This document shows positions 15,056 to 24,135 of a DNA stretch of 64,000 nucleotides, piece by piece. Source of the DNA: Acidimicrobiales bacterium (GTDB taxonomy: Bacteria > Actinomycetota > Acidimicrobiia > Acidimicrobiales > Aldehydirespiratoraceae); assembly GCA_033344915.1 (NCBI GenBank), contig JAWPML010000001.1, positions 124,001 to 188,000 of the forward strand, given 5' to 3'. Numbering within the stretch: position 1 is the first letter of the stretch; the number at the start of each line of letters is the position of its first letter. Both the position numbers and the translations under genes were made by a program. Below the pieces are notes generated by a model. That model was not told the DNA's origin. It made no database searches and was given only the letters and a program-made list of their open reading frames with translations.

Positions 15056-16903
15056 ATGAAGTGGATTTTCGATCCTCTACCACCGTCGGGCGCTCGAAAG
15101 GGGGGGCTCCCAGCGGACTATGTCTTTGATCAGACGGTGGACACTTTCGTCCGTGAAGTCCTTCAGAACTCACATGATCAGCGCCTTCCGGGAGCCTCTA
15201 GATCAGAGGTCGATTTCGATCTCCTCCAACTCTCCGGCGAACGGAAAGCGGCGTTCCTAGAGGCACTCCACTGGGAGACGCTTCGCGATCACCTCTCGGG
15301 GATCGCCGGCGGGTCATCGCCGACCGCGGCACGGATCGCGCGAGAACTCCGAGATGTCGAGCAGCGGCCTCTGCGGTTGCTGCGGATCGCCGACCGGGGA
15401 ACCCGCGGCCTAGTGGGCGGCGAGGACCAGGACGGCGAGAACTTTCAGGCCCTCTGTCGCAACGTCCTCGACACTTCAGAAAGCAACCTCGATCGCGGCG
15501 GCAGCCATGGTTTGGGCAAGGCGGTGCTCTGGGCCTTCTCCGGCGTTTCCGTGGTCTTGTTCCACAGCATCATCGGAGAAGGTCACGACGAGAACAGGCA
15601 TCGCTTTTTCGCCAAGGCGGAGTTTCCATCACACGACGATGCTTCGTCGCAACCGTGGGACGGGCCTGGGTGGTTCGGTCAGCCGGACCCGGATATCCCC
15701 GCACGAGCCATTTCCATGTGGGACGAGGCTGCTGAGTCCGCTGCGGCGGCGCTCGAGACTGCCCGTCGGAGCCCTGAGCCTGGGACTTCGATTCTCGTAG
15801 TGGATCTGGACGAGCCGCTGTCGGACGAGGACCGACCGTTGGTCGAGATCGGGGAGGACATCGCGGCGTCAGCGAGTCGATGGTTCTGGCCCGCGTTGAC
15901 GAAGGGATCTCTCGGCGTAAGAGTCCGTGTCTTCCACGATGACGAGGTCGTGGCCGACAACGTCGTCGGCCTCACGTCTGAGGTGCGACCGTTCGCCGAA
16001 GCGATGGGCGATCCGAGCCCGACGCCCGATGCCCGAACGCCGGGACAGTGTGCCGAGCGTGTTGTGACGATTGGCGTGCCGGCCTCCAAAGGCGTCGGGC
16101 CCTCGCCGGCCTCGCCTGAGACTGAGGCCGATGCGCGCCTTCGAATCCGTTCCGCGACCTCGGAGGACGCGGAACGCTGGGAGAACCATGTCGCATTGAT
16201 TCGCGGTGCGGGAATGGTCGTCCAGTACTGGCGCTCACCACGACACCGCAACGGGGAGCACACGTTCCACGCCGTTCTATCCGCTGGGTTGGCCTCAGGC
16301 TCGTCGGAGTCGGACAAGGCAGCGGACCGATTCCTTCGCGCGTGCGAACCACCGGCGCATGACAAATGGGTGGCCGGAACCAAGCGTCAGCGTGAGCTTT
16401 ATGAAGCGGGTGCGGGCACCCGCCTAAAGCGGCTCGAGGATGACATTCAGGCGGCAATTGACGAGGCCCTCTTCGCGATACCGCCCACCGGCGAGTCTGG
16501 ACCCGAGGCGCTCCGCAAGCTGTTTCGGATCGGCACGGGTACGGGCGGTGGGTCCCGGTCCGAACACCGCTTCGCGACGAGTGTGCGGAGCGGTTCCCTC
16601 GTTGGGCAGGTCTGGCACGTGCTGGCGGACCTCCACCATGCGAAGGGCAGCGGCATCTGGACCGCACGTCTTGAATTGTTCCTTGATGCCGAGAGCGGTC
16701 GTGGGTCCCGCCTCGACATTGCCGAGGCGAGCGTGGAAGGTGCCGCAACGCTTCAAGTCGAAGACGGCCGAGCACTTCTGGTCGTTGATGGCGACCAGCG
16801 CGTCACAGTGCGACTTGAGTCGACGGGTGCGGAACCGATGGTCTCGACTCGTACGCGGGTTCGACTCGATGCCCGCTTCAAACCTGGGGAGTCTTTCTCG
16901 TGA
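15056..16903 (+). CDS. Second GHKL (Hsp90-like) ATPase, first gene of six-gene operon
   Basis: A 615-residue protein starting at ATG 15056, the first start behind a clear GGAGG (8 nt spacing). The N-terminal domain has the three ATP-binding boxes of the GHKL fold: VREVLQNSHDQ (32-42), LRIADRGTRGLVGG (109-122) and GGSHGLGKAVLWAF (148-161). The G2 box SHGLGK with a bulky Trp resembles Hsp90-like ATPases of defence loci more than histidine kinases. A middle domain (about 170-400) and a long C-terminal region of no known family follow. It is divergent from the Vsr/MORC pair and overlaps the next gene by 4 nt. It probably provides the ATP-driven core of the operon's complex; target unknown. Confidence 0.75.
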   Translation: MKWIFDPLPPSGARKGGLPADYVFDQTVDTFVREVLQNSHDQRLPGASRSEVDFDLLQLSGERKAAFLEALHWETLRDHLSGIAGGSSPTAARIARELRDVEQRPLRLLRIADRGTRGLVGGEDQDGENFQALCRNVLDTSESNLDRGGSHGLGKAVLWAFSGVSVVLFHSIIGEGHDENRHRFFAKAEFPSHDDASSQPWDGPGWFGQPDPDIPARAISMWDEAAESAAAALETARRSPEPGTSILVVDLDEPLSDEDRPLVEIGEDIAASASRWFWPALTKGSLGVRVRVFHDDEVVADNVVGLTSEVRPFAEAMGDPSPTPDARTPGQCAERVVTIGVPASKGVGPSPASPETEADARLRIRSATSEDAERWENHVALIRGAGMVVQYWRSPRHRNGEHTFHAVLSAGLASGSSESDKAADRFLRACEPPAHDKWVAGTKRQRELYEAGAGTRLKRLEDDIQAAIDEALFAIPPTGESGPEALRKLFRIGTGTGGGSRSEHRFATSVRSGSLVGQVWHVLADLHHAKGSGIWTARLELFLDAESGRGSRLDIAEASVEGAATLQVEDGRALLVVDGDQRVTVRLESTGAEPMVSTRTRVRLDARFKPGESFS

Positions 16904-17898
16904 CCGCGTCTGTTATCTACCCGTACCGAACTCTGGTGGGCGATGAGATCTCGGTGACAGCTGTGTCAGACGAACTGGGCGAACGCCCGGACGGCAGTCT
17001 CGACGCGCAGAGTGTTGGGCCGATTGCATCGCTCCGGCTGGAGGTTGAGATCGACACCGCTCGGCTCGCCGAATGTCTATCGCCGGGAGAGTCTGTGAGG
17101 GACGCCTGCTCGGTGGTTCTCCTCGCTCGATCGATCGCTAGCCGGAGGCGTGATTGCATCGAGCGCTGCCCAGTAGAGGAGACGACGGTCTTCGACCTCG
17201 ACCTTCCGCGGGCTCGACACCGCGGCCTGGTGGAGCTCACTGTGCGGGTCGTCCGCTCGGTCGACGTCGCCGAGCCGGAGCCCGGTAGAGCCTTCGAAAT
17301 CGGGGAGCTGCTCGGTGAAGCAGACCCGGTTCGGGTTCACTTCGATGAGCCTCAGACTGCGCCGGGAGCATCACTTGAAGTTGAGTGGCGGGACTTCGCC
17401 AGCGACCCAAAGCTGCAGGACCAGCGTGAGCACATCTTCGCTTTGGACGACGCGGAGCCTCCGGTGATTCTCCTCAACAGCGGCATTCGGATGCTGTACG
17501 AGATCCTGAGCAACAAGGGGCCACGTGGCCGCCCAGCGAAGATCCGCGATGCAGTGTTCATGCAGATCGTGCACCAGGTTTGGACCTCACTGCTCGGAGA
17601 CGCGGCGGCCGCAGCCCTGGAGGCGAAGGCCGAACTCGAGAGGTCCGGGCAGCCGCCAGACGCCACAGCGGTTCTTGACGAGGTCGGCGGGTGGCGGGCG
17701 GTCGTGCTAAGGGACTGGGCGCCTTCCCTCACAGGCGAATCTGATCCGGAACAGGCGGTGGACCGAGTCGTCGACGACCTGGCGGACGGGCTCGGGCTTC
17801 TTCTCGTCAACGCGGTTCCGAGGGCAATTCAGGAGCGTCTGGGGACTCGGAAGTCCTATGACGGCTTGGTCAAAGAGATGCGACTGATCGGGGATTGA
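16900..17898 (+). CDS. Hypothetical protein, second gene of Hsp90/Hsp70 operon
   Basis: A 332-residue protein starting at GTG 16900, overlapping the GHKL stop (GTGA). Residues 1-160 look like beta-rich segments (VELTVRVVRSVDV and similar). The segment PPVILLNSGIRMLYEILSNK (about 188-207) is followed by an alpha-helical C-terminus. No catalytic motif or named family is recognised. Its tight coupling to the Hsp90-like ATPase indicates a stoichiometric partner, for example a substrate-binding subunit; that is inference. Confidence 0.65.
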   Translation: MTASVIYPYRTLVGDEISVTAVSDELGERPDGSLDAQSVGPIASLRLEVEIDTARLAECLSPGESVRDACSVVLLARSIASRRRDCIERCPVEETTVFDLDLPRARHRGLVELTVRVVRSVDVAEPEPGRAFEIGELLGEADPVRVHFDEPQTAPGASLEVEWRDFASDPKLQDQREHIFALDDAEPPVILLNSGIRMLYEILSNKGPRGRPAKIRDAVFMQIVHQVWTSLLGDAAAAALEAKAELERSGQPPDATAVLDEVGGWRAVVLRDWAPSLTGESDPEQAVDRVVDDLADGLGLLLVNAVPRAIQERLGTRKSYDGLVKEMRLIGD

Positions 17899-17901
17899 CA
17901 G

Positions 17902-18579
17902 ATGGAAATTCGTCGATACGTGCAGCGCTTGTCTCCTCACGTCCTCCCGAAGGTGGTGCTGGAGAAGCAATTGCCACTTAGCGAGCCGGTCGCCAACGTC
18001 GATGAGTTCGACGCGATTGTGGCTTCATGGCGCGAACGCTCGGCGGCGGGTCCGGTGCCTCCGAGCTCGGATACTCAGCTGGCGCGAGAGCTGCACGGGG
18101 TACTGAATGAAATCGATGAACGGGTACTTGTGGATGAACGGTTGTGGCAATGGATGACAACGGTGCCGTTCGCCGAGTACACGTCCGCGCGTTGGATTCC
18201 AGGCTTGTCAGACGATCCGGAGCTTCTCCAGAAGCCTGCGGCGCAGAAGCGTTTCTTGGGAGGTGGTTCGCTCAACGGGATGAGTCGGAATGCGGTCGGT
18301 CGATTGTTCTGGGCAGCTCAGACGCTGTGGACGCCCGAAGATGGCTATCGCTGGTCGGACGTCGTGCTGGGGAACCAGGACTTCTACTCAGCGGTGTTCG
18401 AACGAAACCTCGGCTTGTATGCACCCCTCGCGGTCGTAGCGGCCAGGCTCCTGGAGCACGCCGACGAAGGCGAGCGGCGTGAAACCCTGAAGAATCTCAA
18501 CCACGTCATGACGACGGTCGTGGTCGAGTCCCTAGTGGAGGACGACCTCGCGCAACTCGTCGAATCCTGTCGGCCATAG
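17902..18579 (+). CDS. Hypothetical protein (possibly DUF6339-like), third gene of operon
   Basis: A 225-residue helical protein starting at ATG 17902, 3 nt after the preceding stop. Recognisable elements are LARELHGVLNEIDERVLVDE, LWQWMTTVPFAEYTSARW, RNAVGRLFWAAQTL and YAPLAVVAARLLEH. The pattern 'LW.W....F..Y...RW.........R......R..L.RLWW...' is reminiscent of the DUF6339 family seen in defence islands; I hold that only loosely. No catalytic residues are evident. It is probably a structural or adaptor component of the operon. Confidence 0.6.
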   Translation: MEIRRYVQRLSPHVLPKVVLEKQLPLSEPVANVDEFDAIVASWRERSAAGPVPPSSDTQLARELHGVLNEIDERVLVDERLWQWMTTVPFAEYTSARWIPGLSDDPELLQKPAAQKRFLGGGSLNGMSRNAVGRLFWAAQTLWTPEDGYRWSDVVLGNQDFYSAVFERNLGLYAPLAVVAARLLEHADEGERRETLKNLNHVMTTVVVESLVEDDLAQLVESCRP

Positions 18580-18588
18580 GAGAGCAAC

Positions 18589-19044
18589 GTGCAGTTTCAA
18601 AGACTCCGCCCGCAGCTGGACGCAACATTCGACTTGGAGACGAACGAGAGCGGCGTTGACCTGATTCTCCACGCCCGCTACGGCGGAAGACGCTCGCTGC
18701 GCGCGACGAATGTTGACTACTTCCCGGCGTTGGAGTTGCTGCTGAGGCGATTGGCGGATCTTGGCGCTGCGATCGAGGCGGTCGACGTCGATTCCGGCCC
18801 GAGCAGGCAGCTCGCCCCTGAACTGCGGCGCCTTCCGCTGAGCTATCCGATCCTGCTGACACAGGAGCGGGACCTCGCGGGCCTGAGAAGGAGGATCACG
18901 GCCGAGCAGCGAGGGATCGCTCGCGCGCCCGACGCCAAGCCAAGCGGTGGAAACAACCACAAGCGAATACGGATCAGCCTCCGTCTGCCGGTCGGTGTCG
19001 ACATCGCCGCCGTGGCGGCGCATCTGACGGGCTCGAGGTCCTAG
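18589..19044 (+). CDS. Hypothetical protein, fourth gene of operon
   Basis: A 151-residue protein starting at GTG 18589, 9 nt after the previous stop. The first 85 residues look like an alternating beta/alpha domain (FDLETNESGVDLILHARYGG, DYFPALELLLRRLADLGAAI). The C-terminus is basic (ISLRLPVGVDIAAVAAHLTG). No known family is recognised and no orthologous motif is evident. Position inside an otherwise gap-free operon supports it being real. Confidence 0.6.
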   Translation: MQFQRLRPQLDATFDLETNESGVDLILHARYGGRRSLRATNVDYFPALELLLRRLADLGAAIEAVDVDSGPSRQLAPELRRLPLSYPILLTQERDLAGLRRRITAEQRGIARAPDAKPSGGNNHKRIRISLRLPVGVDIAAVAAHLTGSRS

Positions 19045-19053
19045 ATTCGTCAG

Positions 19054-20961
19054 GTGGCTGACGAGTGGGTGTTTCACAAGAAGACGGGGGTGGCGCGCGT
19101 CGTCGAGCGGCTGCCGGGACGCAAGCTCGTCGTCGGGAACTCGTCGGGGCGGACGACTCTCGAACGCGGGTACCGCTACTTGGACGATCGTTCGCTGCGT
19201 GTGCTCAGCGTCACCGACCAGCGTGCGTTGCAGCGGCTCGTCCGCGAGTCACCCGCTGAGATTGCGGAGCGGCTTCTTCTGGATCACTCCCCGATGCCGT
19301 TGGACCAGGCCGTGAAGTTCCTCGGGGAACTTGGGTGCTCCCCAGGGGATGTGCAGCAGTGGTCAGCCGCGCTTCCTGACGCGCTGTCGCCCACCGGGCT
19401 CGTCCTCGAGGATGGACACATTCGCCTGGATGACGGAGCCGTCTCCGACGAGGACTTCGCGCGACTGATCGAGCAGGTCGTCACCAAGGACTCTGCGGAG
19501 GATCAGGTCTCGCTTCAGGCGTTGGCCGATGAAGGTCGACTCTCGGCGCCGCAGGCCGGGGTTGTGGCGTTGCTCCTAGCGGCGCCCGTCGAAACTGCGA
19601 CGGCTGAGGTGATCCTCGAATTCGATCAGAAGGTCATGCAGCTGGTCTCCTCACGCATGACCTCGGAGGCTGGTCTTGTTGCGGTCCTGCTGCGGTCCAA
19701 CGGCGTGAAAGCAGCACGGGTTGCGGCGAAGCGCATCGCTGAGTTGGGCTACGACCCTGATCCGGCGATGACGTCCTATTTCGGCGCGCTTCTTCTTTCA
19801 ATGGGGCAGCAGTCGCCAGTGAGCCCAGAGCAGTGGGCCGAAGCGGAGCGGAGTATCAGTCGTTTGGGGCTGCTCGCAGCGCCGTTGTCAACTGATGTAT
19901 CGAGTCTGGTCATCCAGATCGCCTCTCTCGAACGAACGACTGAGGAACCGAACAAGCGGCGACGCAAAGCCCATGCGGCGATCGACGAAACGCTCGAACG
20001 CCTGGCACTGCCCGCAGCGGCAGCTCAGGGGCTGTTGCGTGGCGAGGCTGCTGGCGCCCGAGGAGCGCTCATTGTCCGTGTCGGGTCGACTTTGCCGCTC
20101 TCCCCTGGAGGTTTCCGCCTGAAGATGCTCGCGTGGGCAGCGACCTCGCCGGCGGGGGAGCTGGTCGAACCGCTCGATACATGGGCGGGCGTCTCGATTG
20201 CGGAGTTGTCCTCTCTTGTTCATGATGACGACCCGGAGTTCCGCGAGTTGCTTACTGTCGGAGCGGCTCGTCGAGGGCTGTCGCGTCACCTGAATCGTCA
20301 GCTCTACAAGTCGAACGCGCGCATGCTCGGCGACCTTCTCGGTGCACCGCAGATCCTCGAGCTCGCTGACCCGGAGCGTGTCGCGCGGGCACTCGAAGGG
20401 GTTCTGATGTCCACGACCGCTCTCGCGAGGATCCACGATCGGCTCGTGTCGCCAGCCGTCAATTCTGTAGCTGACGACGCCGCCCGTGCCCTAAGCGAAC
20501 GCGAAGCCGACGCCGTCATCCGCGAGGAGGAACTCGCCGCGGAGATCGAGCGACAAGCGGCCGAGCTCGCGCAGGCACGAGCACGCTTGGAAGCGACCGA
20601 GCAGATGCTGCGAGCCGACGTCGGTGGTGCGACAGCGGCAACGTCGGCACAACTTCGCCAGGCTTGGCTAGACGCGGCTCGGATCGCGGTCGATGTCGCC
20701 GAGGAAGTCCGGAGGTTCGGCGAGAAGAGCCCGGCAGAGCTGCGGGCGGCCGAAGCATCGCTCGGCACTCTGCGTGCCGCAGGTATTCGCGTCGAGGGCG
20801 GAGCCGGCTCGGAGCAAGAGTTCGATCCTGAGCTCTTCCGGCGACTCGATGACGGGACACGGGACTTGGTCGTGGTTGTCGAGCCCGCCTATGTCACGGA
20901 TCGATTTGGGGATGTCACGGTTGTGCGGTACGGATCAGTACGGGACGGCAGGAGCGGATAA
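19054..20961 (+). CDS. Large helical protein with GrpE-like C-terminus
   Basis: A 635-residue protein starting at GTG 19054. The N-terminal 60 residues form a small beta domain (VFHKKTGVARVVERLPGRKL). Residues 70-470 are a long, mostly helical region of no known family. A coiled coil runs at about 475-530 (ADAVIREEELAAEIERQAAE and on). The last 100 residues resemble the GrpE nucleotide-exchange factor in motif order: LGTLRAAGIRVEGG, EFDPELFRRLDDGTRD, VVVVEPAYVTDRFGDVTVVR. GrpE has a long coiled coil, then LxxLGVExI, FDPxxHEA and a beta wing ending in RPAxVxV. The gene directly precedes an Hsp70, the partner GrpE serves. The GrpE call is by pattern and needs structure prediction. Confidence 0.65.
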   Translation: MADEWVFHKKTGVARVVERLPGRKLVVGNSSGRTTLERGYRYLDDRSLRVLSVTDQRALQRLVRESPAEIAERLLLDHSPMPLDQAVKFLGELGCSPGDVQQWSAALPDALSPTGLVLEDGHIRLDDGAVSDEDFARLIEQVVTKDSAEDQVSLQALADEGRLSAPQAGVVALLLAAPVETATAEVILEFDQKVMQLVSSRMTSEAGLVAVLLRSNGVKAARVAAKRIAELGYDPDPAMTSYFGALLLSMGQQSPVSPEQWAEAERSISRLGLLAAPLSTDVSSLVIQIASLERTTEEPNKRRRKAHAAIDETLERLALPAAAAQGLLRGEAAGARGALIVRVGSTLPLSPGGFRLKMLAWAATSPAGELVEPLDTWAGVSIAELSSLVHDDDPEFRELLTVGAARRGLSRHLNRQLYKSNARMLGDLLGAPQILELADPERVARALEGVLMSTTALARIHDRLVSPAVNSVADDAARALSEREADAVIREEELAAEIERQAAELAQARARLEATEQMLRADVGGATAATSAQLRQAWLDAARIAVDVAEEVRRFGEKSPAELRAAEASLGTLRAAGIRVEGGAGSEQEFDPELFRRLDDGTRDLVVVVEPAYVTDRFGDVTVVRYGSVRDGRSG

Positions 20962-20970
20962 GGGGGCGGA

Positions 20971-22578
20971 GTGGGCATCACCGGGCTGGACTTCGGCACG
21001 ACAACGACTCTCTGGGCGAACAGACAACATCGAGGGCCGAGCCGACTTGTGCCGATCGGCCGTAACCGGTCATGGATGCCGACGCTCGTGTCCATCTCGG
21101 CCGATCGAGTTCTGGTTGGCGAAGACGCTGACGCGGCAGGCGAATCGACCCTCGTCCGTTCGGTCAAAACCGCCCTGATGAACGCGGCGGAGCAGGTAGC
21201 GGTCACCGACAAGCAGGGCGTTCGCCACAAGGTCGCAGTTGATGAGTTGATCTGCCATGTGCTGACTGATGTACGCGAGCGTGCCGAGCGTGCGGGTGCC
21301 GATACCGGAGGCCGCGTTCGGCTCGGATGTCCCGCTATCTGGGAGGCAGGGCCTCGGCGGCGTTTGGCGCGGCTCGCAAGCGAGTCGGGCTTGCAGGCGA
21401 GCGCGAGCGACATGCTCGACGAGCCGATTGCTGCCGGCGTCTCCTGGGTCTGGAACAGTTTCGTCCACGGAGACGGCTACCCGGAAGGCCGCGTCCTGGT
21501 CTTCGACTTCGGCGGCGGCACGCTCGACGTGGCCGTTCTCGATGTCGAGCGCGGGGCCGCGCCCCGGATCACCGCCCTCGCGGCGTCGGGTAACAGTTAC
21601 GCGGGCGACCGAATCGACAAGGCGATCGCGCGACGGGTGTGGAGCCAGGTCGATCGATCCGGCGCGTTTCGGGGCGACGACGTGTTTGAGGCTCTGCTCG
21701 GTCGGGCCGCGGTCCGCTTGAAGGAGACACTGAGTGGGGAAACGGAAGCCTCCACACTCGTGGGCGGAGGGTACGACGATCTTTCTCCGCTACGACTCGA
21801 CGCCAAGGTGCTTGCCGAGATCATGCAGGAGCCACTCGAGGCAGCCCGACGTGCGGTGGAGCGAACGCTGAAGCTGGCAGGCCTCCGCGCTCGAAATGCC
21901 GAGACAGCGACACTACGGGCAACCTCGTTCGACAAGCTCACGCCCCAAGTCGACTTCGTGCTCGCTGTGGGCGGGATGTCACGGTCCCGCGACGTCACTG
22001 CGGCGCTTCGGACCTGGTTTCCGGATGCGAAAGTCGTCAAGGACCCGGGTGTTCTGGCACCGGAAGAGTCGGTTGTGTCGGGCTTGACCGTCGACGATGT
22101 TGTCTCCGAGCTCAACCTCGACCGGCCGGCGTTCTCGTTCGTCGTCGAGTATCACGATCGAAGGACAGGAGAACTCCTCGATAGCGAGACGGTGTACGAG
22201 GCGTTCAGCCCCATGTACGAGCAGCACCACCTTGTGAACCTCGCTTTCGATCTCAGGTATTCAGTTGAGCTCAGACCGCCCCGAGACCGCGATGTCGTTG
22301 CGATACTGAGTTGCGTCACGCTCGCCGGAGAGAAGCTCGACCTCAGGGTGGACGATCGCGTCCTCCCGGGAGCACCTGTCTACATTGGGTCGAGAGGTGG
22401 CCGGTTTACGCTCTACGTCGACGGCAGGATCACGCTGGTTGGTCAGGAACGTCTGGAGATGGTTGTCGACGAGTGGCCGGTCATCCGCTCGGAGAGCCGC
22501 TCGTCGCTCCGAGTTCGCGCAAAGAACCAATGGGTTGACCAGATCGAGCAGTTCAACTGGTGGGTGGGGGGCGAATAG
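20971..22578 (+). CDS. Hsp70-family ATPase
   Basis: A 535-residue Hsp70/DnaK-like protein starting at GTG 20971. The actin-like ATPase motifs are present: phosphate-1 GLDFGTTTTLWA (5-16), connect-1 EPIAAGVSWVW (about 153), phosphate-2 VFDFGGGTLDVAVLD (about 178) and the adenosine motif LAVGGMSRSRDV (about 331). The C-terminal 150 residues are beta-rich (DLRVDDRVLPGAPVYIG, RFTLYVDGRI) but do not match the DnaK peptide-binding domain, and there is no EEVD-type tail or lid. It is the last gene of the operon, after the GrpE-like protein and the Hsp90-like ATPase. It is probably a specialised chaperone or sensor ATPase, not housekeeping DnaK. Confidence 0.85.
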   Translation: MGITGLDFGTTTTLWANRQHRGPSRLVPIGRNRSWMPTLVSISADRVLVGEDADAAGESTLVRSVKTALMNAAEQVAVTDKQGVRHKVAVDELICHVLTDVRERAERAGADTGGRVRLGCPAIWEAGPRRRLARLASESGLQASASDMLDEPIAAGVSWVWNSFVHGDGYPEGRVLVFDFGGGTLDVAVLDVERGAAPRITALAASGNSYAGDRIDKAIARRVWSQVDRSGAFRGDDVFEALLGRAAVRLKETLSGETEASTLVGGGYDDLSPLRLDAKVLAEIMQEPLEAARRAVERTLKLAGLRARNAETATLRATSFDKLTPQVDFVLAVGGMSRSRDVTAALRTWFPDAKVVKDPGVLAPEESVVSGLTVDDVVSELNLDRPAFSFVVEYHDRRTGELLDSETVYEAFSPMYEQHHLVNLAFDLRYSVELRPPRDRDVVAILSCVTLAGEKLDLRVDDRVLPGAPVYIGSRGGRFTLYVDGRITLVGQERLEMVVDEWPVIRSESRSSLRVRAKNQWVDQIEQFNWWVGGE

Positions 22579-22642
22579 CCTCCTGGCGTTTGCAGCGGAG
22601 ACGTTCGGTATTCGCCCAGCCGATGGGCACTCAGAACCGGCC

Positions 22643-22864
22643 TCACAGGTACGTGCCGAAGGCCTCGTCGTTGGAGTCGTCGGCGCTGGCCTCGTCGACG
22701 AGTTCGCCGCACTGGACCATGAGCGTCTGGTGCACCATAGGCACCGCGGCCAGCGAGGCCAGGGCAGGCCGCAGGTCGCCGGCGTCGAATCGCTCTTCGG
22801 CTTCGGCGGCAAGGCGGCGGAACTCGGCGAACCACTCCGCGAGTTGTGCGTCGCTCGCCGCCAT
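22643..22864 (-). CDS. Small acidic helical protein
   Basis: A 73-residue protein whose ATG (22864) overlaps the stop of the upstream gene by ATGA. The composition is acidic and helical (LAEWFAEFRRLAAEAEERFD, LVDEASADDSNDEAFGTYL). It is the last gene of the leftward PemK-like/sigma-like/nuclease-like operon, facing the Hsp70 gene across 64 bp with no obvious terminator hairpin. No family is recognised; it could be an accessory or immunity-type subunit. Confidence 0.6.
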   Translation of the reverse strand: MAASDAQLAEWFAEFRRLAAEAEERFDAGDLRPALASLAAVPMVHQTLMVQCGELVDEASADDSNDEAFGTYL

Positions 22865-24135
22865 CAGGCTGCGGCCAGACCTTCCTCGCCATCGACGACA
22901 CGGTCGATCTGTGCGCTGATCGCGGCGACCCCGGTCGCAAGCGTCTCGGCGATCTCGTCGACATAGCCGGCGGCCTGTCCGATCGCCTTCGTCGCCTTCG
23001 TGTGTTCGCCGCGCAGGAGCTTGAACTTCTCGAGGCTCCGGGCCATCTCGGCGACGTCGGCCGAGATCGCGTCCAGCGTCTCGATGATCGCCGAGTCGTC
23101 GACGCCGCGTCGGCGCTGGGCGAGTTCGATCGCCTTGCCCCGCATGAAGCAGTAGACGAGTCGCAAGGTGATGGGGTCCGCAGCGACAACGACCTTGTCC
23201 TCGTCGATCAGGTGGTACGGCTGATTGCCGGGGACCTTCGATTCGTGGTCGACGATGAGCATGGCGAGATCCGCGCCACGGTTCCTCATCGACGCGTCGA
23301 GCAGCTCGCGGGCCTTGTTCTCGGAGATCGCCGTCGTGCACTTCTCCTCGGTGACGATCGCAACACCACCCCGCGGCCGGATGACTTTGTCGCCCTTCTT
23401 GGAACCGCCGAGACCGGCCACGGTCGAGACGTCGTCGAGCCCGTCGCCGGATGCGCCGACCAGTTCGCCGAGGAGCGTCTCGACGTCGATCTCGTGCTCG
23501 ATGCCCTTGGCCGTGCCCCGGGCCGCCTCCTTGAGACGGGCCTCCTCGGCGGCGGCCACCTTGTCGATGATGGCGACGTTCTTGGCCAACGACTCCACGT
23601 GTTCCTTCGTCGCGTCGGTCATCTCGGCGACCGCAGCACGGGTTGCCTTTGCGATCGTCGCGCTGACCAGGTCGCGGAACATGTCGATGACGTTGCCCTC
23701 GGTAGCCGGGTCGAACCGGCCGAGAATCTCGGCGAACGGCCCTTCGTCGTCGCTCAGGCTCTCGGTCAGCTGTCGCACGATTCCCTGACTTGCTCGTTCT
23801 GCTTCGCCGACGGTGTTCTTGACAATGCGACTGGCCTCGTCTTCGAGTCGGGTGACGGCCTGGGCGAGTTGGTCGAGGTCGCCCTGGTGGCTCAGCCGGT
23901 CGAGCATCTCCGTGCCGAGGTCCAGGGCGTCGCCAACGAGACGCACCTGCTCGGTCGGGGTCTCGGTCGCCAGGAGGCGGTGCAGCTTGCGGTTCTTGAA
24001 CGTCAACGACCGGATCTCGCCGGTCTCACCATCATCGGTGAGGACGAGGTTGGTCGGTTCGGGCGGTGACGGGTGTGTCTCGGAGGACAAGGTGGTGGTT
24101 CCTTTCGGGGAAGTTGGGGAGTCGGGGAGGGTCAT
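22864..24135 (-). CDS. Coiled-coil protein with PD-(D/E)XK-like domain
   Basis: A 423-residue protein starting at ATG 24135, which overlaps the upstream stop (ATGA); the longer frame upstream lies inside the sigma-like gene and is not used. Residues 40-190 are long helices (LVSATIAKATRAAVAEMTDA and neighbours). Residues 200-330 have the layout of a PD-(D/E)XK nuclease fold: GTAKGIEHEIDVETLLGELV, then GSKKGDKVI, then GGVAIVTEEKCTTA, then a helix and ADLAMLIVDHESKVPG. The Asp in KKGDK and Glu-x-Lys in TEEKC are the candidate catalytic residues, an arrangement like DUF2130-type proteins. A C-terminal helix bundle follows. Nuclease activity is inferred. Confidence 0.65.
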   Translation of the reverse strand: MTLPDSPTSPKGTTTLSSETHPSPPEPTNLVLTDDGETGEIRSLTFKNRKLHRLLATETPTEQVRLVGDALDLGTEMLDRLSHQGDLDQLAQAVTRLEDEASRIVKNTVGEAERASQGIVRQLTESLSDDEGPFAEILGRFDPATEGNVIDMFRDLVSATIAKATRAAVAEMTDATKEHVESLAKNVAIIDKVAAAEEARLKEAARGTAKGIEHEIDVETLLGELVGASGDGLDDVSTVAGLGGSKKGDKVIRPRGGVAIVTEEKCTTAISENKARELLDASMRNRGADLAMLIVDHESKVPGNQPYHLIDEDKVVVAADPITLRLVYCFMRGKAIELAQRRRGVDDSAIIETLDAISADVAEMARSLEKFKLLRGEHTKATKAIGQAAGYVDEIAETLATGVAAISAQIDRVVDGEEGLAAA

